NCBI RefSeq assembly: GCF_036192275.1
Contig: NZ_CP108088.1
Location: 1,488,001 to 1,552,000, forward strand
Source: Streptomyces sp. NBC_00250
GTDB taxonomy: Bacteria > Actinomycetota > Actinomycetes > Streptomycetales > Streptomycetaceae
Direction of reading: 5' to 3'
DNA length: 64,000 nt
In this document: positions 1-9,058 of the stretch, piece after piece
Layout of the letters: each line of letters starts with the position of its first letter
Position numbering within the stretch: the first letter of the stretch is position 1
Notes under the pieces: model-generated
Seen by the model: only the letters and a program-made list of their open reading frames with translations
Told to the model about the DNA's origin: nothing
The model's database searches: none
Position numbers and translations under genes: made by a program

Positions 1-98
1 TGATGCGCGCCGCCGAGGGTCTGGCCCGCCGGACGGTGGCCCTGGGCCACGGCGCGGAGGGCTTCACGCGGATCGCGGAGCTCCTGGGACGGCGCTGA
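1..98 (+). CDS. 3' end of an unidentified gene (partial)
   Basis: An open frame enters from the left edge and ends at the TGA at 96-98. Only about 31 residues are visible (ending IAELLGRR), alanine- and arginine-rich with an amphipathic helical character. There is not enough sequence to name a family. Codon use (G/C in nearly every third position) agrees with real coding. The next gene begins about 200 bases on, so this looks like the end of its own transcription unit. It could also be an open stretch by chance, as no start can be seen. Confidence 0.4.
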   Translation, partial: MRAAEGLARRTVALGHGAEGFTRIAELLGRR

Positions 99-294
99 GG
101 CGCCGGTTCGGAGACGGTCGCGGTGGAGGACACGGTCGAAGGCCGCTGACCACCCGCCGCCCGCGCCTCGGGGCGGGCGGCGGCCTCCGGCGTGCCGTCG
201 ACGGTGGGCCGTGCTGTGCTGGTGGGTGGGAGCGGACGGCGCCGGGGGCGGCGCGGGAGGTGCCGCCGCCCTCCCTCAGGAGGAGTGATCCATC

Positions 295-585
295 ATGGCG
301 ATCTTCGTGCACGCCGTCCTCTCGGGCATCACCACCGACCAGTACGACGCCCTCAACGCCCGGCTCCAGACGACGCCCGACATCTTCGACGGCTGCGTGT
401 CCCACACGTGCGTGAAGGCGGACGGCGGCCTGGAGATCTTCGACGTCTGGGAGACCGAGGAGCAGATGAACGCCTTCGCCGCGCGCATGATGCCGATCGC
501 GGCCGAGGAGGGCTGGCCCGTCACCGACGCGGGCCCCGAGGTCATGACGGTGCACAACTACTGGGCCCCCGGGACGGGCGGCTGA
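295..585 (+). CDS. small dimeric alpha/beta-barrel-like protein
   Basis: A 96-residue cytoplasmic protein starting MAIFVHAVL. The ATG is preceded by a clear GGAGG about ten bases upstream. Pattern beta-strand (IFVHAVL), helix (TDQYDALNARL), strand (CVSHTCVKADGG, LEIFDVWET), helix (EEQMNAFAARMM) and last strand (VMTVHNYWA) is that of small ferredoxin-like proteins of the antibiotic-biosynthesis-monooxygenase/dimeric alpha-beta barrel superfamily, whose usual length is 90-110 residues. No catalytic residues are obvious, so a monooxygenase activity is only a guess. It stands alone, convergent with the NO synthase gene that follows on the other strand. Confidence 0.75.
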   Translation: MAIFVHAVLSGITTDQYDALNARLQTTPDIFDGCVSHTCVKADGGLEIFDVWETEEQMNAFAARMMPIAAEEGWPVTDAGPEVMTVHNYWAPGTGG

Positions 586-643
586 GGCGAAGGCGCCCGC
601 GGGCACGCTGCTCGCCCGCGCACCCGCACGCACCCCGCCCCGC

Positions 644-1840
644 TCAGACGCGGGCGAGGAAGGCGGGCCGGAGGGACGGGTCGACCGCGTCGTAGTACCG
701 GTGGAAGACCGGCGTCGCGGAGCCGGACACCGGGGGCACGATCCAGCTCCAGTCGGCCGGCGTCTCCCTCCCGTGGCGGGTCTCCTGGGCGATGTGCCGC
801 AGGAACCGCTGGGACTCCGTGTGGTGGTCCGCCATGGTCACCCCGGCCCGGTGGAAGGAGTGCAGCACCGCCACGTTGAGCTCGACGAGCGCCCGGTCAC
901 GCCACAGGGTGCGCTCGCTCGACCGGTCGAACCCGAGCCGGTCGGCCACCGCGGGCAGCAGGTCGTACCGCTCGGTGTCGGCGAGGTTCCGGGCGCCTAT
1001 CTCGGTTCCCATGTACCAGCCGTTGAACGGCGCCGCCGGATACCGCACGCCGCCGATCTCCAGGGTCATGTCGCTGATCGCGGGCACGGCGTACCACCGC
1101 AGTCCCAGGTCGGCGAACCACGGGTGATCGGGGTGGCTCAGCGGCACCTCGCGGACGGAGTCGTCCGGCAGCTTGTACCATTCCGGTCGGCCTCCGGGGT
1201 GCTCCTGGACCATCAACGGCAGTACCTGGAAGGGTTCTTCGTCGCGTTTCCAGCCCAGGTCGCGGGCCTGGGCGGTCAGGGGTGCGCTGCGGGGGTCGCC
1301 GCTCCACCGCCCCTCCGGCGTGCGGTGTCCGGCGTAGCGCACCAGCTGGTCGTTGACGATCCGGGGGCCGGGGCGGCCCGGCCGGTCGGGGGCGAAGACG
1401 GTGATGACCGGCCGGATCCGGCCGCCGTTGCCGGCGAGCCGGAGGTGCTCGAAGGAGGCGGCGGCGATGTCGTCGGCGGATGCGAGGTGCCGCAGATCGC
1501 GCACGACGAGGCTGCGCCAGTAGAGCCTGCCGATGCAGCGGGCCGCGTTCCGCCAGGCGACGCGTGCGCCGAAGGCGAGTTCGGCCGGGGAGTGTTCGTA
1601 GGTGCCGGTGCGATCGATCTCGGCCAGCGCCTCACGGACCCGGCCCCGCACGTCTCCGGCGCCCGGCTGTTCGCCGTGGAACTGACGGATGAAGCGTTCC
1701 GCCTCGTGCCGGTCCACGAGGTGCGGCACCTGGCCGCCGGCCTCGTGGACGGGGCCTGCGGGGGCGGGGTCCCCGGACGCGTAGGGGCAGGTGCCCGTGC
1801 TGGGGACAGACTTCCGGCGGCGGCTGCGACTGAAGATCAA
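644..1840 (-). CDS. nos: bacterial nitric-oxide synthase, oxygenase domain only
   Basis: Makes nitric oxide and citrulline from L-arginine at a heme-thiolate centre in the cytoplasm. The protein carries the NOS heme-ligand motif WRNAARCIGR (Cys about residue 102) and the substrate-binding stretch WYMGTEIGARNLAD with its conserved Glu, and it covers the full oxygenase fold. As in other bacterial NOS there is no reductase domain, so electrons must come from separate flavoproteins or ferredoxins. I chose the TTG at 1838-1840 because GGGAGG lies six bases upstream; this gives 398 residues. An ATG at 1879 would add 13 residues but has no ribosome site. Streptomyces NOS proteins are known both in thaxtomin clusters (TxtD) and alone; no nitration or peptide-synthetase gene is nearby, so this is the stand-alone kind. 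Confidence 0.93.
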   Translation of the reverse strand: MIFSRSRRRKSVPSTGTCPYASGDPAPAGPVHEAGGQVPHLVDRHEAERFIRQFHGEQPGAGDVRGRVREALAEIDRTGTYEHSPAELAFGARVAWRNAARCIGRLYWRSLVVRDLRHLASADDIAAASFEHLRLAGNGGRIRPVITVFAPDRPGRPGPRIVNDQLVRYAGHRTPEGRWSGDPRSAPLTAQARDLGWKRDEEPFQVLPLMVQEHPGGRPEWYKLPDDSVREVPLSHPDHPWFADLGLRWYAVPAISDMTLEIGGVRYPAAPFNGWYMGTEIGARNLADTERYDLLPAVADRLGFDRSSERTLWRDRALVELNVAVLHSFHRAGVTMADHHTESQRFLRHIAQETRHGRETPADWSWIVPPVSGSATPVFHRYYDAVDPSLRPAFLARV

Positions 1841-2000
1841 GGTGTTCCTCCCGGCGTCATGACTACCGTATGAACACATCCGGGCGCGGAGAGTACGTGA
1901 ATATCCGCCCTTGCCGGGTCCGCCGCTGGTACGCTGCCCGGCTCTCCGCCCCGCGCACCCGGTGGCACGCGGGGCGGGACCGCTCGTGCGGCAGGGCCCC

Positions 2001-3764
<1,764 letters not shown>

Positions 3765-5030
3765 CTAGCGCCCGCTGGTGTCGACGTCGTTGTCGATCCA
3801 TTCGGTCCAGCCCAAGGGGTGGGCGTACGCGGGCCGGGCGAGGTTGCCGCTGGTCCGGAACGGTCGGCCGTCGTCGTCGACGCGGAGCGTGCCCTGCTCC
3901 TTGCCGCTGGACCAGACGAGTTCCAGGTACCAGCTGACGTCGTGTGCCTGGGCGCGCGCGGCCACGTTGAAGATCACCGGGTCGGACTCGCTCGTCTTGT
4001 ACGAGAACGTCCGCTGCCCGCCCACGGGGACGGCGGTGGGCCGGCCGGCGTCGAGATCGACGGCGAAGGCCTTCGTCGACACGTCGCCGCCGCAGCCGAC
4101 GCCCATCACGTAGTCGTTCCAGGCCAGGGGCGTCTTCTTGCTCACGACCCGGACGTGGAGGGCCTCCAGGACGACCGTCTGCTTCCCGGTGCCCTGCACG
4201 GTCAGCCGGAGCAGCTGGTCCCCGCCCGGCACCGCGTCGAGCGCGGCGATCCATCCCGGCGCGTCCTGCTCCGTGGGCGGCGGCGGCACCTGCTCGGGCT
4301 CGCGGTCGATCAGGTAGTGCTGGCTGCAGGGCCCTTCCCAGGTGTGGGGCGCGGTGGCGACGGTCGGCGCGTGCGCCGCCGCCTTGCCGTCGGACGGGCC
4401 GGACCTCCCGGGCTGCTCCGGCATTCCGGCCGTGGTGCCGGAGGGCATGGCCGCGTCGCCCGCCAACCGCCCCTTCGCCGGGCCGTCCCCGCCCGAGAGG
4501 TTCATGACGAGCGCCACCGACACGGCGGCGGCCACAGCGCTGCCGACGATCACGGCGGTACGCCGGAACCGCCGACGTTCCTGAGGGGGTGGGGCGGCCA
4601 ACGCGGGTGTCGGCTCGGACGCGACGCGTTCGTCCGGCGGCGTCGGCTCCGTCGTCGACGCCTCGGACTCCGGCTCGTACGACTCCACGGACGCCACGGA
4701 CTCCACAGGCACCACGGACGCCACGGACTCCGCCGACGACGGCTCCTTCTCGGCGGCGCTTTCCGGCCCGACGGCGGCCGGAGCCTTCCGCTGGCGCGAC
4801 ACGTCCGCCCGTACCCAGAGCCGGTGCAGCTCGACGAGTTCGTCGGGGGTCGCGCGACACAGCCGCGCGAACCGTTCCACGGGCGCGTAATCCACCGGTA
4901 CGGCGTCCCCGTTGACGTACCGGTGCAAGGTCGAGGCGCTCAGGTGCAGGCGCTTGCCGAGCGTGCCGTAGCTGAGCCCCGAGCGCTCCTTGAGCTGTCC
5001 CAACAGCGCCGCGAACTCGTCCCCCGCCAC
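3765..5030 (-). CDS. membrane-anchored helix-turn-helix (XRE-type) protein with extracytoplasmic domain
   Basis: From the GTG at 5030 (AGAGGGTGG a few bases upstream) the protein has 421 residues; an ATG at 5078 would add 16 but lacks a ribosome site. Residues about 1-70 are an XRE-like helix-turn-helix (LGQLKERSGLSYGTLGKRLH followed by LSASTLHRYVNG). A long Glu/Ser/Pro/Val-rich linker with repeated SVASV units follows, then one membrane segment (about 155-175, TAVIVGSAVAAAVSVALVM) and an extracytoplasmic beta-rich domain of about 220 residues with few Cys. This layout is common in Streptomyces and suggests a one-component membrane regulator or a protein whose HTH is used for contacts. DNA target and signal are unknown. 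Confidence 0.8.
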   Translation of the reverse strand: MAGDEFAALLGQLKERSGLSYGTLGKRLHLSASTLHRYVNGDAVPVDYAPVERFARLCRATPDELVELHRLWVRADVSRQRKAPAAVGPESAAEKEPSSAESVASVVPVESVASVESYEPESEASTTEPTPPDERVASEPTPALAAPPPQERRRFRRTAVIVGSAVAAAVSVALVMNLSGGDGPAKGRLAGDAAMPSGTTAGMPEQPGRSGPSDGKAAAHAPTVATAPHTWEGPCSQHYLIDREPEQVPPPPTEQDAPGWIAALDAVPGGDQLLRLTVQGTGKQTVVLEALHVRVVSKKTPLAWNDYVMGVGCGGDVSTKAFAVDLDAGRPTAVPVGGQRTFSYKTSESDPVIFNVAARAQAHDVSWYLELVWSSGKEQGTLRVDDDGRPFRTSGNLARPAYAHPLGWTEWIDNDVDTSGR

Positions 5031-5252
5031 CGTTCCACCCTCTTCCAGCGTTCGATCCCGCGTCCCAGGAAGGGACATCAGCGCAGGTCAGCGCCTTGAA
5101 TTCGTTCCAGCGTCCCGTACCACCCGGCGGGAGTGGCAGCTGGAACGGATCTTCGCACAAGGTGTGGTCAGCGAAGCAAGGCCGCCACGGGGAACCGGTG
5201 GCCCGTACCGCACAACGACCGATTTCCGACCCCACCCTTGAGGGGGACTCCC

Positions 5253-6050
5253 ATGTCCGGACGCACCACCCGCAGCCGTCTTCTCGCCGCCACGACGCTC
5301 GCCGTCGCCGCGCTCTCGCTCACCGCCTGCGGGTCCGGCACCGGTACCGCGAAGGACGAGGGCGCCGCCGCTACGTCCGTAGCGCCCACGGCCTCCGCCC
5401 CTCAGCCGGCCGAGACCCCGACCACGACCCCGACCACGGCTACGACCCCGAAGAGCAACACGTCGACGAAGCCCCAGGACGGCTCCTCCGGCACGTCGGG
5501 CGACACCTCGGGCGGCACCACCGCGGGCACCACGACCGGCGGGAAGACCGGAGGCACCACCTCCGCCGGGAGCGGCGGCTCCGGCGGCAACAGCGGGGCG
5601 AGCGCCTCGGCCTCCGGCGGCGGTGACGACAAGAGCGGGCCCTCGCGGAACAAGCAGTGCGGCGCGGGCAACACCAAGATCACCGCCACCCCGGTCGCCC
5701 GCCCGCTCAACCACATGCTCCTCACCCTCACCAACACCGGCTCCGCCCACTGCGACCTCCTCGGCTACCCGGTCGCCCGCTTCGGCGAGGCCCAGTCCGT
5801 CCCGCCGGTCATGGAGGAGACCCATCCGCAGGCGGTCGTGACCCTCGCTCCGGGTGAGTCCGGGTACGCGGGCGTCATCCTGTCCGCCGCCGACGGCAGC
5901 GGACAGCACGGCTACACGACGACGAGCCTCACGGTCGGCTTCACCAACGGCACCATGGCCAAGGCCCCGCTCGCCGGCAAGGGCGTGTACGTCGACAGCT
6001 CGCTGCGCGTGACGTACTGGCAGAGCTCCATGGACGACGCCCTCAACTGA
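5253..6050 (+). CDS. lipoprotein, DUF4232-like
   Basis: 265 residues from the ATG at 5253, chosen because GAGGGGG lies about seven bases upstream and a lipoprotein signal follows directly: basic n-region (SGRTTRSRL), hydrophobic core (LAATTLAVAALSL) and lipobox LTAC. After the Cys comes a long, low-complexity Thr/Ser/Gly/Pro spacer (about residues 30-135), presumably a cell-wall linker, then a compact domain with the pattern LTLTNTGSAHCDLLGYPVAR typical of the DUF4232 family of actinobacterial secreted proteins. Function of the family is not established. It is convergent with the sigma factor gene that follows, sharing one terminator. Confidence 0.82.
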   Translation: MSGRTTRSRLLAATTLAVAALSLTACGSGTGTAKDEGAAATSVAPTASAPQPAETPTTTPTTATTPKSNTSTKPQDGSSGTSGDTSGGTTAGTTTGGKTGGTTSAGSGGSGGNSGASASASGGGDDKSGPSRNKQCGAGNTKITATPVARPLNHMLLTLTNTGSAHCDLLGYPVARFGEAQSVPPVMEETHPQAVVTLAPGESGYAGVILSAADGSGQHGYTTTSLTVGFTNGTMAKAPLAGKGVYVDSSLRVTYWQSSMDDALN

Positions 6051-6097
6051 CCCGCTCCGCGACGGTGCCGCGTTCGGCCGGGACCGGAACCGCGGCC

Positions 6098-6160
6098 GAG
6101 GGGGTGTGCTGTCGATCAGGCCGCGTCGCGAGCCCGGCCTGATCGACGACACACCCCCTC
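6098..6160. terminator. long bidirectional hairpin terminator
   Basis: Left arm 6098-6122 (GAGGGGGTGTGCTGTCGATC...) and right arm 6136-6160 pair over 25 bases with only two mismatches around a 13-base loop. It sits between two convergent genes. Its right end reaches into the stop codon of the sigma-factor gene (TCA on this strand at 6159-6161), so it can only serve that gene by folding right at the end of the coding region. Confidence 0.85.
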
Positions 6161-7304
6161 AGTGACTTCGGCGGGTGTTGAGGCGGGCGGCCTGGCGGGT
6201 CAGGTAGTCGCGTTCGGCGAGGTTGGAGGCCTTGCGGGCCGCCTCCGCGTACAGCCGTGCCGCTGTCGCCGGATCACCGGCGCGCTCGTGGAGGTACGCC
6301 GCCGCCGCTGTGTGGCGGGGCAGGGTGTCGGGCAGCTCCGCGAGGGCCGCGATCCCGGCGCGCGGGCCGTCGGCCTCCCCGAGGGCCACCGCGCGGTTGA
6401 GCCGGACGACGGGGCTGTCCGTCAGCCGCGCCAGCTCGTCGTACCACTCGACGATCTGCACCCAGTCGGTCTCCTCGGCGGTGCGCGCGTCGGCGTGGAG
6501 TGCCGCGACGGCGGCCTGGGCCTGGTACTCGCCGAGGCGGTCGCGGGCGAGGGCCGCCTGCAGGATCTCGACGCCCTCGGTGATCAGTCCGGTGTCCCAG
6601 CGGCCGCGGTCCTGCTCGGCGAGCGGCACCAGACTGCCGTCGGGCGCGGTTCGACTGTCGCGCCGGGCGTGGTGGAGCAGCATGAGGGCGAGCAGCCCCG
6701 CCACTTCGGGATGGTCGATCACGGTCGCGAGCTGCCGGGTGAGCCGGACGGCCTCGGCGGCGAGGTCGACGTCGCCGGAGTAGCCCTCGTTGAAGACCAG
6801 GTAGAGGACGCGCAGCACGGTGGCGACATCGCCCGGCCGGTCGAACCGCACACCGGCGACGGTCCGCTTGGCCCGGCTGATCCGCTGCGCCATGGTCGCC
6901 TCCGGCACCAGATAGGCCTGGGCGATCTGCCGGGTCGTGAGTCCCCCGACGGCGCGCAGCGTGAGCGCGACCGCGGAGGACGGCGTCAGCGACGGGTGGG
7001 CGCACAGGAAGTAGAGCTGGAGCGTGTCGTCCACCCCGGTCGCGGGCCCGGACGGCGGTTCCTCCTCGACGAGGTCCTCGCGCCGGCGCCGGGCGGTGTC
7101 CGCCCGGGTCGCGTCGAGGAACTTGCGCCAGGCCACGGTGACGAGCCAGCCCTTCGGGTCCCTGGGCTGCTCGGCCTGCCAGACGCGGACCGCCTCGACC
7201 AGGGCGTCCTGTACGGCGTCCTCGGCCGCCGCGAAGTCGGCTCCGCGGCGGACGAGGATCCCGAGCACGCTCGGCGTGAGGCTCCTCAGCAGGGCCTCGT
7301 CCAT
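6159..7304 (-). CDS. ECF42-type RNA polymerase sigma factor with TPR-like C-terminal extension
   Basis: 381 residues from the ATG at 7304; a GTG at 7316 overlaps the stop of the upstream gene as GTGA and is an alternative. Residues about 15-85 are sigma region 2 (FAAAEDAVQDALVEAVRVW, WLVTVAWRKFLDATR) and about 105-160 region 4 (LTTRQIAQAYLVPEATMAQR). Unlike simple ECFs it has a further 200 residues made of helical repeats (the DUF6596/TPR region, with VLYLVFNEGY and LNRAVALGEADG). That extension and the adjacent DGPF protein define group ECF42. No anti-sigma factor is present; in this group control is thought to act through the extension. A promoter fitting the group precedes the pair. Confidence 0.9.
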   Translation of the reverse strand: MDEALLRSLTPSVLGILVRRGADFAAAEDAVQDALVEAVRVWQAEQPRDPKGWLVTVAWRKFLDATRADTARRRREDLVEEEPPSGPATGVDDTLQLYFLCAHPSLTPSSAVALTLRAVGGLTTRQIAQAYLVPEATMAQRISRAKRTVAGVRFDRPGDVATVLRVLYLVFNEGYSGDVDLAAEAVRLTRQLATVIDHPEVAGLLALMLLHHARRDSRTAPDGSLVPLAEQDRGRWDTGLITEGVEILQAALARDRLGEYQAQAAVAALHADARTAEETDWVQIVEWYDELARLTDSPVVRLNRAVALGEADGPRAGIAALAELPDTLPRHTAAAAYLHERAGDPATAARLYAEAARKASNLAERDYLTRQAARLNTRRSH

Positions 7305-7312
7305 CGAAGGGG

Positions 7313-7720
7313 TCACTCCGTGATGGTGGGCGGCGCGGAGAGGAAGGGGCGCAGTTCGAGCCACTCGTGGATCGGCTTTCCGCCCGCGCCCGGCGCCGCG
7401 GACAGTTCGCCGGCCAGTTCGAGCGCCCGCTCGTAGGTCTCGACGTCGATCTCCATCCAGCCGGCGATGACGTCCTTCGTCTCGGCGAACGGGCCGTCGG
7501 TGACCGGCGGCCGTCCCTCACCGTCGTACCGGACGAAGGTGCCCTCCGGGGAGAGCGCATGGCCGTCGACGTACTCGCCGGTCTCCTTGAGGCGGTCCGC
7601 GAAGTCGTACATGTACTTCACGTGCGCCGTGATCTCCTCCGGCGTCCACTGGTCCATGGGTACGTCGTTGACGGCGGCCGGAGCGCCTCGGTAGTGCTTC
7701 AGCAGCAGGTACTTGGCCAT
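7313..7720 (-). CDS. DGPF/YCII-domain protein, partner of the ECF42 sigma factor
   Basis: 135-residue protein of the YCII-like superfamily (dimeric ferredoxin-like fold). It starts AKYLLLKHYRG, has the conserved region containing the diagnostic DGPFAETK motif (about residues 76-83), then a beta-alpha segment (MEIDVETYERALELAGEL). The DGPF family is the constant genomic companion of ECF42 sigma factors and is often their regulated target; its biochemical function is unknown. The gene has a good ribosome site (GAGGAGAACCGTC before ATG) and its stop overlaps the possible GTG start of the sigma gene, so the two are translated together. Confidence 0.9.
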   Translation of the reverse strand: MAKYLLLKHYRGAPAAVNDVPMDQWTPEEITAHVKYMYDFADRLKETGEYVDGHALSPEGTFVRYDGEGRPPVTDGPFAETKDVIAGWMEIDVETYERALELAGELSAAPGAGGKPIHEWLELRPFLSAPPTITE

Positions 7721-7772
7721 GACGGTTCTCCTCGGTGCCGGTGCGACCCATTGTGGTCACATCCACCCCGGG

Positions 7773-7799
7773 GACGGAGCGGGTCGCCGGTTCTCGACA
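7773..7799 (-). promoter_or_regulatory. candidate ECF42 autoregulatory promoter
   Basis: Read on the minus strand, TGTCGA (7799-7794) is followed after exactly 17 bases by CGTC (7776-7773), about 50 bases before the DGPF gene. This agrees with the -35 TGTCGA and -10 CGTC-like elements I recall as described for ECF42 sigma factors in Streptomyces venezuelae. The arrangement implies that the sigma factor drives its own operon. The match is by eye. Confidence 0.6.
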
Positions 7800-8031
7800 T
7801 CGGCGTCCAGGTTTCTTTAGCTCTCATGGATGAGCGGGACGCGGCCGGGCCGAACGACGTCGTGTGCCGCCGCGGTGTCCCCGGTCCGGAGCTGGTGGAA
7901 TGGCCGGACCGGGGACGCGTGTCCGCTCCGTTCGGTTCCGTGATCACCGTCACTCCGCCGATCGACGGGCCGTGTCAACCGGACGGCTGGTCCCGGGCGT
8001 ATGCGTGGTGAAGCGAAAGATCCGGGAGTGA

Positions 8032-8532
8032 GTGTTGACCGTTGAGGAGTTCGAGGCGTTCTACGAGCAGGCGGTCGCGCGACTCACGGGGCAGCTGTAC
8101 GTGATGCTGGGCGATCTGCACGAGGCTCAGGACGTCGTACAGGAAGCGTTCGTCAAGGGATGGAGTCGGCGGCGGCAGCTCGATCGCGACGGGCAGCCGG
8201 AGGCGTGGATCCGAACGGTCGCCTGGCGCATGGCCGTGAGCCGCTGGCGTTTCCGCAGGCGCGCCTCGGACGCCTGGGACCGCGCGGGCGCTCCACCGCC
8301 CGTCGAGGGACCGGGTCCCGAGCACGTGGTGCTCATCGACGCGCTGCGGGACCTGCCCGCCCAGCAGCGCCGCTCGGTGGCGCTGCACTACCTGTGCGAT
8401 CTGAGCGTCGAACAGATCGCCGGCGAGACGGGACAGTCCGCCAGCACCGTCAAGACGCACCTGGTCCGCGGCCGGGTCGCCCTCGCCGATCGTCTGCAGC
8501 CCCGGAACCTTGAGGAGGACCCCGGTGCTTGA
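8032..8532 (+). CDS. ECF sigma factor, SigE-family type
   Basis: 166 residues from the GTG at 8032; the TTG at 8035 is equally possible, with GGGAG upstream of both. Sigma region 2 is at about 5-75 (FYEQAVARLTGQLYVMLGDL, AQDVVQEAFVKGW, AWIRTVAWRMAVSRWRFRRR) and region 4 at about 105-155 (LRDLPAQQRRSVALHYLCDL, VEQIAGETGQSASTVKTHL). The product has no C-terminal extension. Its TGA overlaps the GTG start of the next gene, which encodes a small single-span membrane protein, so this looks like a sigma/anti-sigma pair. The signal and target genes are unknown. Confidence 0.9.
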   Translation: MLTVEEFEAFYEQAVARLTGQLYVMLGDLHEAQDVVQEAFVKGWSRRRQLDRDGQPEAWIRTVAWRMAVSRWRFRRRASDAWDRAGAPPPVEGPGPEHVVLIDALRDLPAQQRRSVALHYLCDLSVEQIAGETGQSASTVKTHLVRGRVALADRLQPRNLEEDPGA

Positions 8533-8917
8533 CCCCCAGGAACCCCAGGACCCCCTTCGTGAGATGTTCCGGCAGGCCGCCGCCGCCGGGCAGTCCCGCA
8601 CCCGGGCCGTGCCGGTCGCGCGCATCGCCGAACGCGCCCGGCGCGCGCACCGGCGCCGGGTCGCCGTCGCGGCGGGCGCCGCGTGCCTGCTCTTCGCCGG
8701 TGGCGGAATGACCGCGGCGGCTCTGCTGTCGGACGCGCCGGCTCCCGTCGCGCCCGCCACCAGCCCTTCGCCCGACGCGCCGCATCCCGGTGAGACCACC
8801 CTGCCGCCGCGGACCAGTACGACTTCGCCGACCTCCCCCACCCGCGAGGGCACCCCCGGCGATCCCTCGGCCACGGCGACGCAGCCCTCCGGCCGCGTGA
8901 CCACCACACCCCCCTGA
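8525..8917 (+). CDS. small single-span membrane protein, likely partner of the ECF sigma factor
   Basis: 130 residues from the GTG at 8525, chosen over an upstream ATG because GAGGAGG is placed six bases before it and the start overlaps the sigma stop by eight bases. Residues 1-45 are charged and cytoplasmic (VARIAERARRAHRRRV), followed by one membrane helix (about 46-68, AAGAACLLFAGGGMTAAALL) and a Thr/Pro/Ser-rich outer tail of about 60 residues. The position fits an anti-sigma factor, but no zinc-binding HxxxCxxC motif is present. The C-terminal VTTTPP codons resemble a degenerate unit of the tandem repeat that starts at the stop codon. Confidence 0.75.
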   Translation: MLDPQEPQDPLREMFRQAAAAGQSRTRAVPVARIAERARRAHRRRVAVAAGAACLLFAGGGMTAAALLSDAPAPVAPATSPSPDAPHPGETTLPPRTSTTSPTSPTREGTPGDPSATATQPSGRVTTTPP

Positions 8918-8995
8918 TCTGCGCCGCCACACCCACTGACGTGCGCCACCACATCCCCTGACCTGCGCCGCCACACCCCCTGACCTGCGCCGCCC
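8914..8995. repeat. 22-bp tandem repeat, 3.7 copies
   Basis: Units at 8914-8935, 8936-8957, 8958-8979 and a partial copy 8980-8995. Consensus CTGACCTGCGCCGCCACACC plus CC, with one to four differences per unit. The first unit contains the stop codon of the membrane-protein gene, and the preceding codons (GTGACCACCACACCCC) look like a shortened extra copy. Each unit carries a TGA. Confidence 0.85.
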
Positions 8996-9058
8996 TTCAT
9001 CGCGACGTGCCGCCGTCGCGCGATCCGCCATGCCTTCCCACACCTACGAAGGTCCTTT

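Noticed and set aside
8914..8995. CRISPR array
   Set aside because: Units are contiguous 22-bp tandem copies without unique spacers and no cas genes are near.
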